This document shows positions 33,932 through 41,584 of a DNA stretch of 64,000 nt, piece by piece. The position numbers were made by a program, and so were the translations under genes. The stretch comes from Kitasatospora sp. NBC_01287 (GTDB lineage Bacteria; Actinomycetota; Actinomycetes; Streptomycetales; Streptomycetaceae), in contig NZ_JAPEPB010000001.1 of the NCBI RefSeq assembly GCF_026340565.1, positions 2,642,501 to 2,706,500 of the forward strand, in the 5' to 3' direction. Below the pieces are notes generated by a model. That model had not been told where the DNA came from and made no database searches. It worked only from the letters and a program-made list of their open reading frames with translations. Numbering within the stretch: the stretch's first letter is position 1; each line of letters starts with the position of its first letter.

Positions 33932-35526
33932 AGCGGCGGGTTCCCGTGCTTGCGGGAGGGCTGGTCCGCGTGCTTGCCGCGGAGCATCTCCAGCGAGCGG
34001 ATCAGCACGGTGCGGGTCTCGGCGGGGTCGATGACGTCGTCCACCAGGCCGCGCTCGGCCGCGTAGTACGGGTGCATCAGCTCGCCACGGTACTGCTCGA
34101 TCAGCTGCCGGCGAGCCGTGTCCTGGTCCTCGGCGGCCGCGATCTCGCGGCGGAAGACCACGTTCGCCGCGCCCTCCGCGCCCATCACGGCGATCTCGTT
34201 GGTCGGCCAGGCGAAGGAGAGGTCGGCGCCGATCGAGCGGGAGTCCATCACGATGTAGGCGCCGCCGTAGGCCTTGCGCAGGATCAGCTGGATCCGCGGC
34301 ACGGTGGCCGTGCAGTACGCGTAGAGCAGCTTCGCGCCGTGCCGGATGATCCCGTTGTGCTCCTGGTCGACACCGGGCAGGAAGCCGGGCACGTCCAGCA
34401 GGGTGACCAGCGGGATGTTGAAGGAGTCGCACATCTGCACGAATCGGGCCGCCTTCTCCGAGGCGGCGATGTCCAGCACCCCGGCGGTGACGCCCGGCTG
34501 GTTGGCGATCAGGCCCACCACGTGCCCGTCCAGCCGGGCCAGCGCGCAGAGCACGTTGGTCGCCCACTGCTCGTGCACCTCGAAGAAGTCGCCGTCGTCG
34601 ACGAGTTCCTCGATCACCCGCCGCATGTCGTAGGACTGGGCCGGGTTGGCGGGTACCAGGTCGACCAACCGCTCGCACCGGCGGTCGGCCGGGTCGGTGG
34701 CGGTCACCGAGGGCGGCAGCTCGCGGTTGTTGGCGGGCAGCAGCGAGAGCAGGTGCCGCACATCGGCCAGGCAGCCGCGCTCGTCGTCGTAGGCGAAGTG
34801 CGAGACCCCCGAGGTGCCGGCGTGCACGTCCGCGCCGCCGAGCTCGTCGAGGGTCACCTTGGCGCCGGTGACCGCCTCCACCACATCGGGACCGGTGATG
34901 AACATCTGCGAGATGCCGCGGACCATGAAGACGAAGTCGGTCAGCGCGGGCGAGTAGGCCGCGCCGCCCGCGCACGGGCCGAGCATCACCGAGATCTGCG
35001 GAATCACCCCCGAGGAACGGGCGTTGCGCTGGAAGATGCCGCCGTAGCCGGCCAGCGCGGTGACGCCCTCCTGGATCCGGGCGCCGGCACCGTCACTGAG
35101 GCTGACCAGGGGGGCGCCGGCCTGCTCGGCCAGGTCCATGATCTTGTGGATCTTCGCCGCGTGCGCCTCGCCCAGCGAACCCCCGAAGATCCGGAAGTCG
35201 TGCGCGTAGACGAAGACGGTCCGGCCCTCGACGGTCCCCCAGCCGGTGACCACCCCGTCCGAGTACGGTCTGCGGCGTTCCAGTCCGAAGCCCTGCGCCC
35301 GGTGCCGGCGCAGCGGCTCCACCTCGCAGAACGAGCCCTCGTCCAGCAGGAGGTCGATCCGCTCCCGGGCGGTGAGTTTTCCTCTGGCGTGCTGCAGCTC
35401 GGTCGCGTTCGCGGCCGGTCCCTGGACCACCTCGTCCCGGATCCAGGCCAGTTCGGCCAGCCGCTCGTGTGCGCTGGGGACCCCGGCGGGCACCGTGGCG
35501 GGTCGGCTCTCCTCGATGATGCTCAT
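33928..35526 (-). CDS. Acyl-CoA carboxylase carboxyltransferase (beta) subunit
   Basis: A 532-residue carboxyltransferase of the AccD/PccB family, which makes malonyl-, methylmalonyl- or longer carboxyacyl-CoA. Oxyanion-hole loops are present: G-A-G-A-R-I-Q-E-G in the N-domain and A-Y-G-G-A-Y-I-V-M-D-S-R in the C-domain. There is no alpha (biotin carboxylase) gene nearby, so it must use a genomic one. GGAAGGAACC precedes ATG 35526. It is co-transcribed with the dehydrogenase-like gene upstream and the epsilon gene downstream. Confidence 0.93.
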   Translation of the reverse strand: MSIIEESRPATVPAGVPSAHERLAELAWIRDEVVQGPAANATELQHARGKLTARERIDLLLDEGSFCEVEPLRRHRAQGFGLERRRPYSDGVVTGWGTVEGRTVFVYAHDFRIFGGSLGEAHAAKIHKIMDLAEQAGAPLVSLSDGAGARIQEGVTALAGYGGIFQRNARSSGVIPQISVMLGPCAGGAAYSPALTDFVFMVRGISQMFITGPDVVEAVTGAKVTLDELGGADVHAGTSGVSHFAYDDERGCLADVRHLLSLLPANNRELPPSVTATDPADRRCERLVDLVPANPAQSYDMRRVIEELVDDGDFFEVHEQWATNVLCALARLDGHVVGLIANQPGVTAGVLDIAASEKAARFVQMCDSFNIPLVTLLDVPGFLPGVDQEHNGIIRHGAKLLYAYCTATVPRIQLILRKAYGGAYIVMDSRSIGADLSFAWPTNEIAVMGAEGAANVVFRREIAAAEDQDTARRQLIEQYRGELMHPYYAAERGLVDDVIDPAETRTVLIRSLEMLRGKHADQPSRKHGNPPL

Positions 35527-35555
35527 GCTGGTTCCTTCCTGACTCGCGGAGCCGG

Positions 35556-36527
35556 TCAACTGATCTCTGCGCCGAGGGCGTCCGCCCGGCGCTGGGAGGC
35601 CCTGGCCCCCTCGGCGGCCAGTCGCAGGGCCGCCAGCTCGTCAGGGGCGAGCCGGGTCTCCACCACCTTGTTCACGCCCCGGGCACCCAGCTCCGCCTCC
35701 ACCCCGAGCCAGACCCCCTCAAGTCCGAACTCGCCGTCCACGAAGGCGCAGACCGGCAGCACCGCACCGGAGTCGGTGAGCACCGCGCGGGCCAGCGCGG
35801 CCGCCGCGGCGGCCGGCGCGCGCAGCACGGCGGAACCGCGCAGCAGCGCGGTCAGCTCGGTGCCGGCGTAGCGGGTGCGCTCCGCCAGGTCCTCCAGCAC
35901 CCCGCTGGAGAGCAGCTCGCCGAGCGGGCGCCCGTCCACCGTGCAGGCCGAGACGGCGGTGAGCATGTCCTCGCCGTGCCAGCCCAGCGTCAGCGCCCGC
36001 ACTCGCGCGACCTCCACCTCCAACTCCTCGGCCAGGAAGTGGGCGAAGCGCGCCGAGTCCAGCGCCGGGCTCTGGCCGATCACCCGCGAGGCCGGGAAAC
36101 CGGCGGCCTGCTGCACCGCCCGGGTCAGCTCGGCGACGGGGTTGCTGGCCATCAGCAGCACCGCGTCGGGCGAGTGGAGGGCCACCTGCCGGGCCAGCCC
36201 GGTGACCAGCTCCAGGTTCGCGCGCAGGTGGGTGAAGCGGTCGCCGTCCGGCGTGGGACGCCGGCCGGCGGCGATCACCACCAGGTCGGAGCCGGCCGTC
36301 AGTTCGTAGCCCTCCCCCTCGGGCGAGGTGGCGATCCCGACGGCCAGGGTCTCGTGCCCGGTCAGCGCCCGGCACTGGTTGAGGTCCAGCGCCAGTGCCT
36401 CCGCCCGGCCGTCGACCACGTCGGCGAGCACCACCAGGCCCGCCGTGTCGGACTCGGCGATCCGCCCGGCGATGGCCGCGCCCTGAGCGCCCGCCCCGAC
36501 GACGGTCACCTTCCCTGTCTGTGCCAT
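35556..36527 (-). CDS. Malate/lactate dehydrogenase-like NAD-dependent oxidoreductase
   Basis: A 323-residue MDH/LDH-family protein. It has the Rossmann motif VVGAGAQGAAIA, an ASNPVAELT segment, the LDSARF motif, and the catalytic His in L-G-W-H-G-E-D-M (family norm G-x-H-G-D-x-M). The 2-hydroxy-acid substrate is uncertain. It heads the operon with the carboxylase genes. GAGGAG precedes ATG 36527, and an ARE-like element lies about 80-100 nt upstream. Confidence 0.85.
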   Translation of the reverse strand: MAQTGKVTVVGAGAQGAAIAGRIAESDTAGLVVLADVVDGRAEALALDLNQCRALTGHETLAVGIATSPEGEGYELTAGSDLVVIAAGRRPTPDGDRFTHLRANLELVTGLARQVALHSPDAVLLMASNPVAELTRAVQQAAGFPASRVIGQSPALDSARFAHFLAEELEVEVARVRALTLGWHGEDMLTAVSACTVDGRPLGELLSSGVLEDLAERTRYAGTELTALLRGSAVLRAPAAAAAALARAVLTDSGAVLPVCAFVDGEFGLEGVWLGVEAELGARGVNKVVETRLAPDELAALRLAAEGARASQRRADALGAEIS

Positions 36528-36604
36528 GAGCCGTTCTCCTCACACATCGTCAGCTTCTGCTTGTCCGCGGGGCGGCCGAACGGGCCGGAGCGCCTCAGGG
36601 CAAC

Positions 36605-36628
36605 AGAATACCTACGTGAAGGTTTTTA
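36605..36628 (-). promoter_or_regulatory. ARE-like operator upstream of the dehydrogenase-carboxylase operon
   Basis: Imperfect inverted repeat AGAATACCT..AAGGTTTTT. Read on the minus strand it ends in TATTCT (-10-like), the same arrangement as at 32701-32724, so the two operons are probably repressed by the same receptor. Confidence 0.6.
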
Positions 36629-36900
36629 TCCAGCCTCCCTTTTCGGGCACCCCAGGCCGCACCCCGGCCCCACCCGCACCCCATTCCCCACCCCCCAGCC
36701 CGAGCCCCGCACCCTGCGGCCCGCAGCCCGAGCCCTCGCACACCCGGCAGCGCACACCCAGCGCCGCACACCCAGCGCCGCACACCCGGCAGCGCTCCAG
36801 CCGGCAGCGCTCCAGCCGGACTTGAGCAACCCTCCAGAGGCACTCCGGCGACACTCCAGCCACCCCCCAGCGGCGCTGCCGGGCGCGCTCCATACCCCCT
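36629..36900. repeat. C-rich intergenic region with short direct repeats
   Basis: Part of the 486-nt divergent gap 36528-37013. It contains repeated units such as CCGCACACCCAGCG (about three copies near 36760-36790) and CGGCAGCGCTCCAGC (two copies near 36790-36820). No gene is supported; frames through it are low-complexity. Confidence 0.55.
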
Positions 36901-36921
36901 CAAGGGGCAGCGTACTCAAAA

Positions 36922-36956
36922 AAATACCGGTGAGAAGGTATTTGCGCGGCTATAGT
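36922..36956 (+). promoter_or_regulatory. ARE operator and -10 box of the ScbR-like gene
   Basis: Perfect 7-bp inverted repeat AAATACC/GGTATTT (36922-36928 and 36937-36943) followed by TATAGT (36951-36956), a good -10 box. The repeat covers the expected -35 region, as in autorepressed GBL receptor genes. The start codon is at 37014. Confidence 0.7.
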
Positions 36957-37013
36957 GCTTGTTGATCGCACAACCATCCGCTGGGGGCCCGAGAAGAGAG
37001 TTGGAGCGCCACC

Positions 37014-37670
37014 GTGAACCAGACCACCTCGCCGCCGATGCCGACCACCGCCAGGACGGCGAGCATCGAGCAGCTTCTTGAGCCCAAGCAGGAACGGGCC
37101 CTGCGGACCAGGTCCCAGATCCTCGAAGCATCCGCCGAACTCTTCGCCCAGCACGGCTACTTGGGCACATCGATCACCGACGTCGCACGGAGCGTCGGGA
37201 TGACCAAGGGGGCGGTCTACTTCCACTTCAAGGACAAGGAGGACATGGCCATCGCGGTGGTGGAGACCCACTACCAGCGCTGGGCCACCCTGCTGGACTC
37301 CGTGCACGGCCAGGGCCTGGACCCACTGGCCACCATCCACGAGCTGCTCGACCGCGCGGCGCACGCCTTCGCCGAGGACGCCATGGTGCGGGCCGGCACC
37401 CGGCTGCAGGCCGAGCAGGCGCAGATCAAGGCGGAGCTGCCACGGCCCTACCTGGCCTGGATCGAGAAGCTGGCCTCGAACCTGATCGCGAGCGCCCAGG
37501 AGGCCGGCCAGGTCCGGCGCGACCTGGAGGCGGCTGCCCTGGCCCGAGTGATCGTCTCCGCCTTCTTCGGCATGCAGTACGTCTCCGACGTGCTGAACAG
37601 CCGCGACGACCTGCTCACACGCTGGTCGGAGGTCCGCACCGTGGTCCTGGGCGCGCTCGCCCCGCGCTGA
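37014..37670 (+). CDS. ScbR-family TetR regulator (gamma-butyrolactone receptor-like)
   Basis: A 218-residue repressor closely matching GBL receptors. HTH: RALRTRSQILEASAELFAQHGYLGTSITDVARSVGMTKGAVYFHFKDKE. Ligand domain: GTRLQAEQAQIKAELPRPYLAWIE and a C-terminal SAFFGMQYVSDVLNSRDDLLTRWSEV. GTG 37014 is used. Such proteins bind ARE sites and release them on binding a butyrolactone or butenolide signal. Four ARE-like sites lie within 4.3 kb. Confidence 0.9.
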   Translation: MNQTTSPPMPTTARTASIEQLLEPKQERALRTRSQILEASAELFAQHGYLGTSITDVARSVGMTKGAVYFHFKDKEDMAIAVVETHYQRWATLLDSVHGQGLDPLATIHELLDRAAHAFAEDAMVRAGTRLQAEQAQIKAELPRPYLAWIEKLASNLIASAQEAGQVRRDLEAAALARVIVSAFFGMQYVSDVLNSRDDLLTRWSEVRTVVLGALAPR

Positions 37671-37683
37671 CCTCCCGCGCGCG

Positions 37684-37730
37684 GCACGCATCAGGCCGGG
37701 CACGCATCAGGCCGGGCACGCATCAGGCCC
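37684..37730. repeat. 16-bp tandem repeat, three units
   Basis: GCACGCATCAGGCCGG at 37684 and 37700 and a nearly complete third copy from 37716, at the right border of the accessory locus. Confidence 0.85.
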
Positions 37731-37753
37731 GGTACGCGTACGCACCGGGCCTG
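37724..37753. terminator. Bidirectional terminator between ScbR-like and sixA genes
   Basis: Perfect 10-bp stem (37724-37733 with 37744-37753) and a 10-nt loop that is itself partly self-complementary, in a convergent gap. Confidence 0.75.
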
Positions 37754-37835
37754 CGCGCCGGGCCGGGCCTGCGGGGCCGAGCCGGGCCGAGCGACCGGCC
37801 AACGACCGGCGACCGTGTCAGTCCTGCGGCGGACG

Positions 37836-38363
37836 TCAGTCCTGCGGCGGCACGTAGTACGAGACCAGCGTGCCCACCCCCGGCTCGACCGCCTTCCAGG
37901 AGCCCTCGAAGGAGAGCACCGCGATCCCGGCCGTCGGGAACCCGCCCTGGCGCAGCCGCGAGAGCTCGTCCCCCAGGCTCACGTCCCCGGCGAGCACCTC
38001 GACCAGGCTCTGCACCCCGGGGTTGTGGCCGATCAGGATCAGATCGGCGTACTGCTCCGGGGTCTCCTGCAGCACCTCGATGATCTCGCCCGCGGTCGCC
38101 TCGTAGATCCGGTCCTCGAAGACCGTCTTGCGGGCCCGCTTGGGCAGCTCGTGCGCGACCAGCTTCCAGGTGTCGCGGGTGCGCACCGAGGTGGAGCAGA
38201 GCACGAAGTCGGGGTTGATCCCCGAGTCGGCCAGCCACTCGCCGGCGGCCGGCGCCTGGTGCCGGCCCCGGTCGGCGAGCGGGCGCTCATGGTCGGCGAC
38301 CTCCGGCCAGTCGGCCTTGGCATGGCGGAGCACGGTGATCCTGCGAGACGCGTTGAGGCTCAT
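37836..38363 (-). CDS. sixA: SixA-type histidine phosphatase
   Basis: A 175-residue phosphohistidine phosphatase-like protein of the histidine phosphatase superfamily: catalytic L-R-H-A-K near residue 12, C-S-T-S-V-R-T-R-D-T, and a second catalytic His in L-I-G-H-N-P-G. Length fits SixA. ATG 38363 is preceded by GCGAAGC. A 14-nt direct repeat (CAGTCCTGCGGCGG, twice) lies at its 3' end (37819-37850). Confidence 0.9.
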   Translation of the reverse strand: MSLNASRRITVLRHAKADWPEVADHERPLADRGRHQAPAAGEWLADSGINPDFVLCSTSVRTRDTWKLVAHELPKRARKTVFEDRIYEATAGEIIEVLQETPEQYADLILIGHNPGVQSLVEVLAGDVSLGDELSRLRQGGFPTAGIAVLSFEGSWKAVEPGVGTLVSYYVPPQD

Positions 38364-38401
38364 TGGAAAAGCTTCGCAGAAAACCCGGCCCGCCACCGGG
38401 C

Positions 38402-38524
38402 TCAGCCCATCGACTGGGCGATCGTCGCGATGATCGAGATCAGCACGACGATTCCGACGATCGCCGCGAAGACCAGCGCCAGCTTGCGGCGGCCGTCAGT
38501 GGGATTGGGTTCGAGAACGGGCAT
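38402..38524 (-). CDS. SGM_5486-type transporter-associated membrane micropeptide
   Basis: A 40-residue protein: a hydrophilic start MPVLEPNPTDGRRK and one transmembrane helix (LALVFAAIVGIVVLISIIATIA). The M-P-V-L-E-P-N-P opening is a conserved signature of this streptomycete micropeptide, found next to the CynX/NimT MFS gene. It starts at 38524, 27 nt downstream of the transporter gene, probably in the same transcript. Its role is unknown. Confidence 0.85.
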   Translation of the reverse strand: MPVLEPNPTDGRRKLALVFAAIVGIVVLISIIATIAQSMG

Positions 38525-38551
38525 GGGCCCGAGTCTCGCACCCGTCCCCGA

Positions 38552-39889
38552 TCAGGCGGAAACCGGGGTGGCCGCCACCTCGTCCTCGATGTGGCGGGCC
38601 CGGGCGGCCCGCAGGCCGATCAGCACCTGCGGCACCAGCAACACCGTCAGGAAGGCGAGCGGCAGGTCCCAGCCGCCGGTGCGCTGGTAGAGGGTGCCGA
38701 CCAGGATCGGGCCGGGGATCGAGATCAGGTAGCCGACGCCCTGGGCGAAGGCGGACAGCTGGGCCACCCCGCCACTGGTCCTGGCGCGCAGGCCGATCAT
38801 GGTCAGGGTGAGCGGGAACGCGCAGTTGGACAGCCCCAGCAGCACGGCCCAGAGCCACTGCCCGCCGGCCGGCGCGAAGATCAGCCCGAGGTAGGCGGCC
38901 ACGCCGCAGGCGGCCAGCGCCACCACGAAGATCCGCTGGTCACCGCGCCGGGCCGCCCAGCTGGGCAGGATGAAGGAGATCGGCACCCCGATCGCCATGG
39001 TGAGCGCCAGCAGCACGCCCGAGGTGCCGGCGCTGACGCCGGCGTCCTGGTAGATCTGCGAGATCCAGCCCATCACGGCGTAGGCGCCGGTCGCCTGGCA
39101 GCCGAAGAAGACGGCCAGCGCCCAGGCGGTGCGGCTGCGGGTGATCGCCAACCGGCCCTCGGCGCCGGTCGCGGCCGCGGTCGGCCGCCCGTCCCGGCGC
39201 GCCGCCAGAGTGATCAGCCAGACCAGCAGCGCGAGCCCGCCGAGCGCCGCCCAGACCCCCAGGCCCAGCCGCCAGCTGCCGCCCAGCGCGCTGGTCATCG
39301 GCACGGTGACGGCCGCGGCCAGCGCGGTGCCGGCCGACAGCATCATCGAGTACAGCCCGATCATCGGGCCGACCCGGTCCGGGAAGTACCGCTTGATCAC
39401 CACCGGGATCAGCACGTTGGCGACCGCCACCCCGGCCAGCGCCACCGCGGTGAGCAGCAGGAAGACCGCGGTACCGCCGGAGAAGGAGCGGGCGGCGACG
39501 CCGGCCGTGATCGCTCCCGTCCCGGCGGTCACCACCAGGGTCGGCCCGAACCGCCGGGCCAGCACCGGGGCGGCGAAGCCGAAGACCGCGAAGCAGAAGG
39601 ACGGCACGGCGGTGAGCAGCCCGGCCACCGTGGCGCTCATGTGCAGGTCGGCGCGGACCGGGTGGAGCAGCGGGCCGAGACTGGTCACCACCGGGCGCAG
39701 GTTCACGGCGGCGAGCGCGACGGCGACGGCCAGCAGCCAGCCGAGGCGGCGCGAGCGCGTGTCGGCGGAGCGCGTGCCGGCGGCGGAGCGCTGGGCGGCG
39801 GACGGGCGTTCGAGGGTGGACAGCCGCTCGACGGTGGGCGGGTGTTCGGCGCGCGGGGTGGCGGGACTGGCGTCCGCTGCGGAAGGCAT
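38552..39889 (-). CDS. MFS transporter, CynX/NimT family
   Basis: A 12-helix major facilitator of about 445 residues after a ~50-residue hydrophilic N-terminus; 'VNLRPVVTSLGPLLHPVRADLHMS' is typical of CynX/NimT-like transporters. The substrate is unknown. The start may be ATG 39889, 39898 or 39901; the last two fall inside the operator palindrome and would give an almost leaderless mRNA. It is divergent from the GntR gene, its likely repressor. Confidence 0.88.
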   Translation of the reverse strand: MPSAADASPATPRAEHPPTVERLSTLERPSAAQRSAAGTRSADTRSRRLGWLLAVAVALAAVNLRPVVTSLGPLLHPVRADLHMSATVAGLLTAVPSFCFAVFGFAAPVLARRFGPTLVVTAGTGAITAGVAARSFSGGTAVFLLLTAVALAGVAVANVLIPVVIKRYFPDRVGPMIGLYSMMLSAGTALAAAVTVPMTSALGGSWRLGLGVWAALGGLALLVWLITLAARRDGRPTAAATGAEGRLAITRSRTAWALAVFFGCQATGAYAVMGWISQIYQDAGVSAGTSGVLLALTMAIGVPISFILPSWAARRGDQRIFVVALAACGVAAYLGLIFAPAGGQWLWAVLLGLSNCAFPLTLTMIGLRARTSGGVAQLSAFAQGVGYLISIPGPILVGTLYQRTGGWDLPLAFLTVLLVPQVLIGLRAARARHIEDEVAATPVSA

Positions 39890-39894
39890 GGGCA

Positions 39895-39911
39895 CCATCA
39901 TAGAATGATGG
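39895..39911. promoter_or_regulatory. Operator between the MFS and GntR genes
   Basis: Perfect inverted repeat CCATCAT-AGA-ATGATGG, with a further CCATCAT at about 39934 and GATGGTGCC near 39942 that mirrors GGCACCATC at 39891. Multiple half-sites in a divergent regulator-transporter gap fit binding by the FadR-type GntR protein. Confidence 0.65.
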
Positions 39912-39972
39912 GATGAATTTCCGCGCCATCATCGCGAGAGGATGGTGCCAGTCGAGCCTTCGAAGGAGCACC

Positions 39973-40698
39973 ATGACGCTGTCCTCGCCCCGGCGCACTC
40001 CGCTGGCCGATCAGGTGATCGCCCAGCTGCGGGCCCAGATCACCTCGGGCGAGTGGCCGGTCGGCTCCCGGATCCCGACCGAGGCCGCGCTGGTCGAGCA
40101 GCTGGGCGTGGCCCGCAACACGGTGCGCGAGGCCGTCCGCGCGCTGGCCCACAACGGGCTGCTGGACATCCGCCAGGGCTCGGGCACCTACGTGCTGGCC
40201 ACCAGCGAACTGGCCGGAGTGATGCACCGCAGGTTCGCCGACGCCGGGCAGCGGCAGGTCGCCGAGCTGCGCTCGGTGCTGGAGGCCGGGGCGGCCGCGC
40301 TGGCCGCCCACCGGCGCACCGAGCGGGATCTGACCCTGCTGACCGCCGCGCTGGCCCGGCGCGAGGAGGCCTGGTTCGGCGGCGACACCGAGGTGTTCGT
40401 GCAGGCCGACGCCGCCTTCCACCAGGCGGTGGTGGCCGCCGCGCACAACGACGTGCTGGCCACGCTCTACGCCGACCTCGGCGAGGTCACCCGGGCCCAC
40501 CTGCGCCAGGACATCGGCCCGGTGCTCTCCCCCGAGCGCTATGTGGGTCACGACCAGATCCTGGCCGCCATCCGCGGCGGCGACGCGGCCGCGGCCTCCA
40601 CCGAGTCCTCCGCCGCGGTCGGCGCGTGCGGCCGGCTCGACAGCGAAGCCCCCAGCGGCAAGACCCGGAGCAGCGAAACCCTCGGCAGCGAGGCCTGA
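39973..40698 (+). CDS. GntR-family regulator, FadR subfamily (FCD domain)
   Basis: A 241-residue regulator with an N-terminal winged HTH (LADQVIAQLRAQITSGEWPVGSRIPTEAALVEQLGVARNTVREAVRAL) and an all-helical FCD ligand domain with metal-binding-type Asp/His (DAAFHQAVVAAAHN...GHDQILAAI). ATG 39973 follows AAGGAG. It is expected to repress the divergent MFS gene until an acidic ligand binds. Confidence 0.92.
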   Translation: MTLSSPRRTPLADQVIAQLRAQITSGEWPVGSRIPTEAALVEQLGVARNTVREAVRALAHNGLLDIRQGSGTYVLATSELAGVMHRRFADAGQRQVAELRSVLEAGAAALAAHRRTERDLTLLTAALARREEAWFGGDTEVFVQADAAFHQAVVAAAHNDVLATLYADLGEVTRAHLRQDIGPVLSPERYVGHDQILAAIRGGDAAAASTESSAAVGACGRLDSEAPSGKTRSSETLGSEA

Positions 40699-40805
40699 GC
40701 CGGCCGCGCGGCCGCCCGCAAGCAGACGACCCCCGCCGCGACCGGTCAACGGCCGCGACGGGGGTCGCCTGGTGCGTGGTGCGTGGTGCGCGATGCGCGG
40801 CGCGC

Positions 40806-41579
40806 TCAGGCGCCGATCGCGTGCAGCCCGCCGTCCACGTGGATGATCTCGCCGGTGGTCTTCGGGAACCAGTCCGAGAGCAGCGCGACCACACCACGGC
40901 CGGCCGGCTCCATGTCGGTGACGTCCCAGCTCAGCGGCGAGCGGTGGTTCCAGGTGTCGGCCAGCTGCTCGAAGCCCGGGATCGACTTGGCGGCCATCGA
41001 CTTGAGCGGGCCGGCCGAGACCAGGTTGCAGCGGATGTCCTGCGCGCCCAGGTAGCGGGCCAGGTAGCGGGAGGTCGCCTCCAGCGCCGCCTTGGCCGGG
41101 CCCATCCAGTCGTACTGCGGCCAGGCCACCTGCGCGTCGAAGGTCAGGCCGACCACCGAACCGCCCTCGGTCATCAGCGGCAGGCAGGCCGTGGTCAGCG
41201 CCTTCAGCGAGTACGCCGAGACGTGCATCGCGGTCGCCACCGACTCCCACGGCGTGTCCAGGAAGGTGCCGCCCAGCGCGTCCTGCGGCGCGAAGCCGAT
41301 CGAGTGCACCACGCCGTCCAGGCCGCCCAGCTGCTCGCGCACCAGGCCGGCCAGCCGGTCCAGGTGCTCGCCGTTGGTGACGTCCAGCTCCAGCACCTTG
41401 ACGTTCTCGGGCCGCGGCAGCTTCTTGGCGATCCGCTCGGTCAGGCTCGGCCGCGGGAAGGCGGTGAGGATGATCTCGGCGCCCTGCTCCTGGGCCAGCC
41501 TCGCGATGTGGAACGCGATGGAGGACTCCATCAGCACGCCGGTGATCAGGATCCGCTTGCCCTCGAGAATTCCACTCAT
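40806..41579 (-). CDS. fabI: Enoyl-ACP reductase FabI (InhA-type)
   Basis: A 257-residue NADH-dependent enoyl-ACP reductase for the last step of fatty-acid elongation: cofactor motif ITGVLMESSIAFHIA, and the catalytic Tyr/Lys in YDWMGPAKAALE, as in InhA. It starts 5 nt after the fabG stop, so the pair is one operon. Confidence 0.95.
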   Translation of the reverse strand: MSGILEGKRILITGVLMESSIAFHIARLAQEQGAEIILTAFPRPSLTERIAKKLPRPENVKVLELDVTNGEHLDRLAGLVREQLGGLDGVVHSIGFAPQDALGGTFLDTPWESVATAMHVSAYSLKALTTACLPLMTEGGSVVGLTFDAQVAWPQYDWMGPAKAALEATSRYLARYLGAQDIRCNLVSAGPLKSMAAKSIPGFEQLADTWNHRSPLSWDVTDMEPAGRGVVALLSDWFPKTTGEIIHVDGGLHAIGA

Positions 41580-41584
41580 GTCGC

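Noticed and set aside
33932..34975. Upstream part of the open frame that ends at 33680
   Set aside because: It overlaps the carboxyltransferase gene in another frame and is Arg/Gly-rich; only the last 83 codons (33680-33931) have protein-like sequence and a coupled start.
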